Shown in pieces: positions 63,451 through 64,000 of a stretch of DNA of 64,000 bases; positions within the stretch are counted from its first letter, which is position 1, and every line of letters begins with the position of its first letter. Origin of the DNA: Campylobacter bilis. GTDB taxonomy: Bacteria; Campylobacterota; Campylobacteria; Campylobacterales; Campylobacteraceae. The notes under the pieces were generated by a model. The model did not search any database. It was not told the origin of the DNA and was given only the letters and a program-made list of their open reading frames with translations. The stretch covers positions 1 to 64,000 of the forward strand of contig NZ_WUED01000002.1 in NCBI RefSeq assembly GCF_016806695.1. The letters run 5' to 3'. Both the position numbers and the translations under genes were made by a program.

Positions 63451-63812
63451 TCATAGTCCTTTAAATAGTTTTTGTGTTTTTCTTTTCTTTGGCTTTGTTT
63501 TTTTTCCTTGTCTAAAGCATTAGCAAGGTTTAAAAGTTCATTTTTTTCTTTGGAAAAATCTAAGCAAGCATTTACAAAAAATTCAAGATTTTTTGCATAA
63601 TTTGAATTAAGGTTTACAGCACAGCTTTTTTCGAAAAATTTCGCATTTTTTAGCATTCTTTCTTGAAATTTAATTTTATCAAAATTTTCTTTTTTTAATG
63701 CACAAATAGCACCTTTAAAAAATTTTTCAAGATTCCTTAGATATTTCACACGCAAGGCTTTTTCTTCATTTTTTTTAAAATTCTTCCTTAGGTATTTTTG
63801 TGGATTCTGCAT
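63447..63812 (-). CDS. Small basic helical hypothetical protein
   Basis: 121 residues, very rich in lysine and glutamate and predicted all-helical (KKNEEKALRVKYLRNLEKFF; EKKQSQRKEKHKNYLKDYE). No motif recognised; corresponds in place to C. jejuni Cj1232. Overlaps the upstream gene by 25 bp and the HAD gene by 4, so it is part of one transcript. Confidence 0.65.
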   Translation of the reverse strand: MQNPQKYLRKNFKKNEEKALRVKYLRNLEKFFKGAICALKKENFDKIKFQERMLKNAKFFEKSCAVNLNSNYAKNLEFFVNACLDFSKEKNELLNLANALDKEKKQSQRKEKHKNYLKDYE

Positions 63813-64000
63813 TCTAGTGCTTCTTGGACTAAATTTCTAGCTATGACTTTTTCTGAACGGATAATGTGTATATTTTCATCTATACTAGAAAAAAGCATCT
63901 TTTTTAAAGTACCATTAACATGGATTATCATATCTATAGGTTTTGGATAATTGGCTAAAACTTGGCAAAGAATTTCTAATTTGGCTTCATTGCTTACTGT
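63788..64000 (-). CDS. C-terminal end of a larger protein, probably KefB-like K+/H+ antiporter
   Basis: Open from the right edge to a stop at 63788-63790, about 70 residues: TVSNEAKLEILCQVLANYPK to ECRIHKNT. The stretch IDMIIHVNGTLKKMLFSSID and IIRSEKVIARNLVQEAL fits the tail of a TrkA-N/RCK-type nucleotide-binding domain, and C. jejuni has kefB (Cj1231) at this place. The evidence from this piece alone is weak. Confidence 0.5.
   Translation of the reverse strand, partial: TVSNEAKLEILCQVLANYPKPIDMIIHVNGTLKKMLFSSIDENIHIIRSEKVIARNLVQEALECRIHKNT

Overview
The window looks like chromosomal DNA of a thermotolerant Campylobacter close to C. jejuni and C. coli. The DNA is very AT-rich, the -10 boxes are of the TATAAT/TAAAAT type, and gene content and order follow the C. 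jejuni NCTC 11168 segment from about Cj1307 to Cj1231 as I remember it, read in the opposite direction. Many proteins look like diverged orthologues (the TrmB-like protein seems about three-quarters identical to the one I remember), so C. coli or a near relative is more likely than C. jejuni itself. I see no phage, insertion sequence, CRISPR array or long G/C homopolymer.

Layout. 1-4543 is the end of a flagellin-glycosylation locus: an adenylating-enzyme fragment, a frameshifted acetyltransferase remnant, a peptidase-like glycan-modification gene, and pseC-pseB for pseudaminic acid. 4598-13439 holds dcd, accB-accC, a SurA-like chaperone, a second gltX, a malic enzyme, an mqnA-like gene and the ktrAB potassium system. 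Two convergent tRNA genes (Phe and a CAT-anticodon tRNA) lie at 13.6-13.9 kb. 13.9-30.4 kb carries rodA and then a long forward run: an RluD-type enzyme, flpA, trmB, ftsE, ftsX, an EnvC-like protein, pyrH, rpoZ, spoT, tyrS, a nitronate-monooxygenase-like gene, an AmiA-like amidase and mnmC. 30.5-34.6 kb is the hydABCD uptake [NiFe]-hydrogenase operon. 34.6-41.0 kb has recR with racSR, a dnaJ/cbpA-type gene, the porA major porin, a tyrosine phosphatase and a DNA glycosylase.

41.0-50.4 kb runs on the minus strand: pnp, lptD, an RDD membrane protein, purD, a probable 6S RNA just upstream of purD, a conserved hypothetical, guaA and a tiny lipoprotein. 50331-50694 is a clean 180-bp tandem duplication covering the head-to-head starts of two divergent genes. 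50.6-54.1 kb is a forward trio (DciA-like, uvrC, membrane/receiver-like protein). 54.1-64.0 kb is a radical SAM protein, hemE, pdxA-pdxJ, a Ppx/GppA-like protein, a MidA-like methyltransferase, an M23 endopeptidase, glyS, a HAD phosphatase, a small hypothetical and the end of a KefB-like gene.

Most genes are packed into translationally coupled strings with TAATG or ATGA overlaps, and several coupled genes start at TTG or GTG. The main surprises are the probable 6S RNA leading into purD, the 180-bp tandem duplication, the decayed acetyltransferase gene, an FtsEX partner whose LytM domain appears catalytically dead, and places where genes I expect from C. jejuni are absent (upp; the Cj1257c-Cj1255 and Cj1242-Cj1240c blocks).
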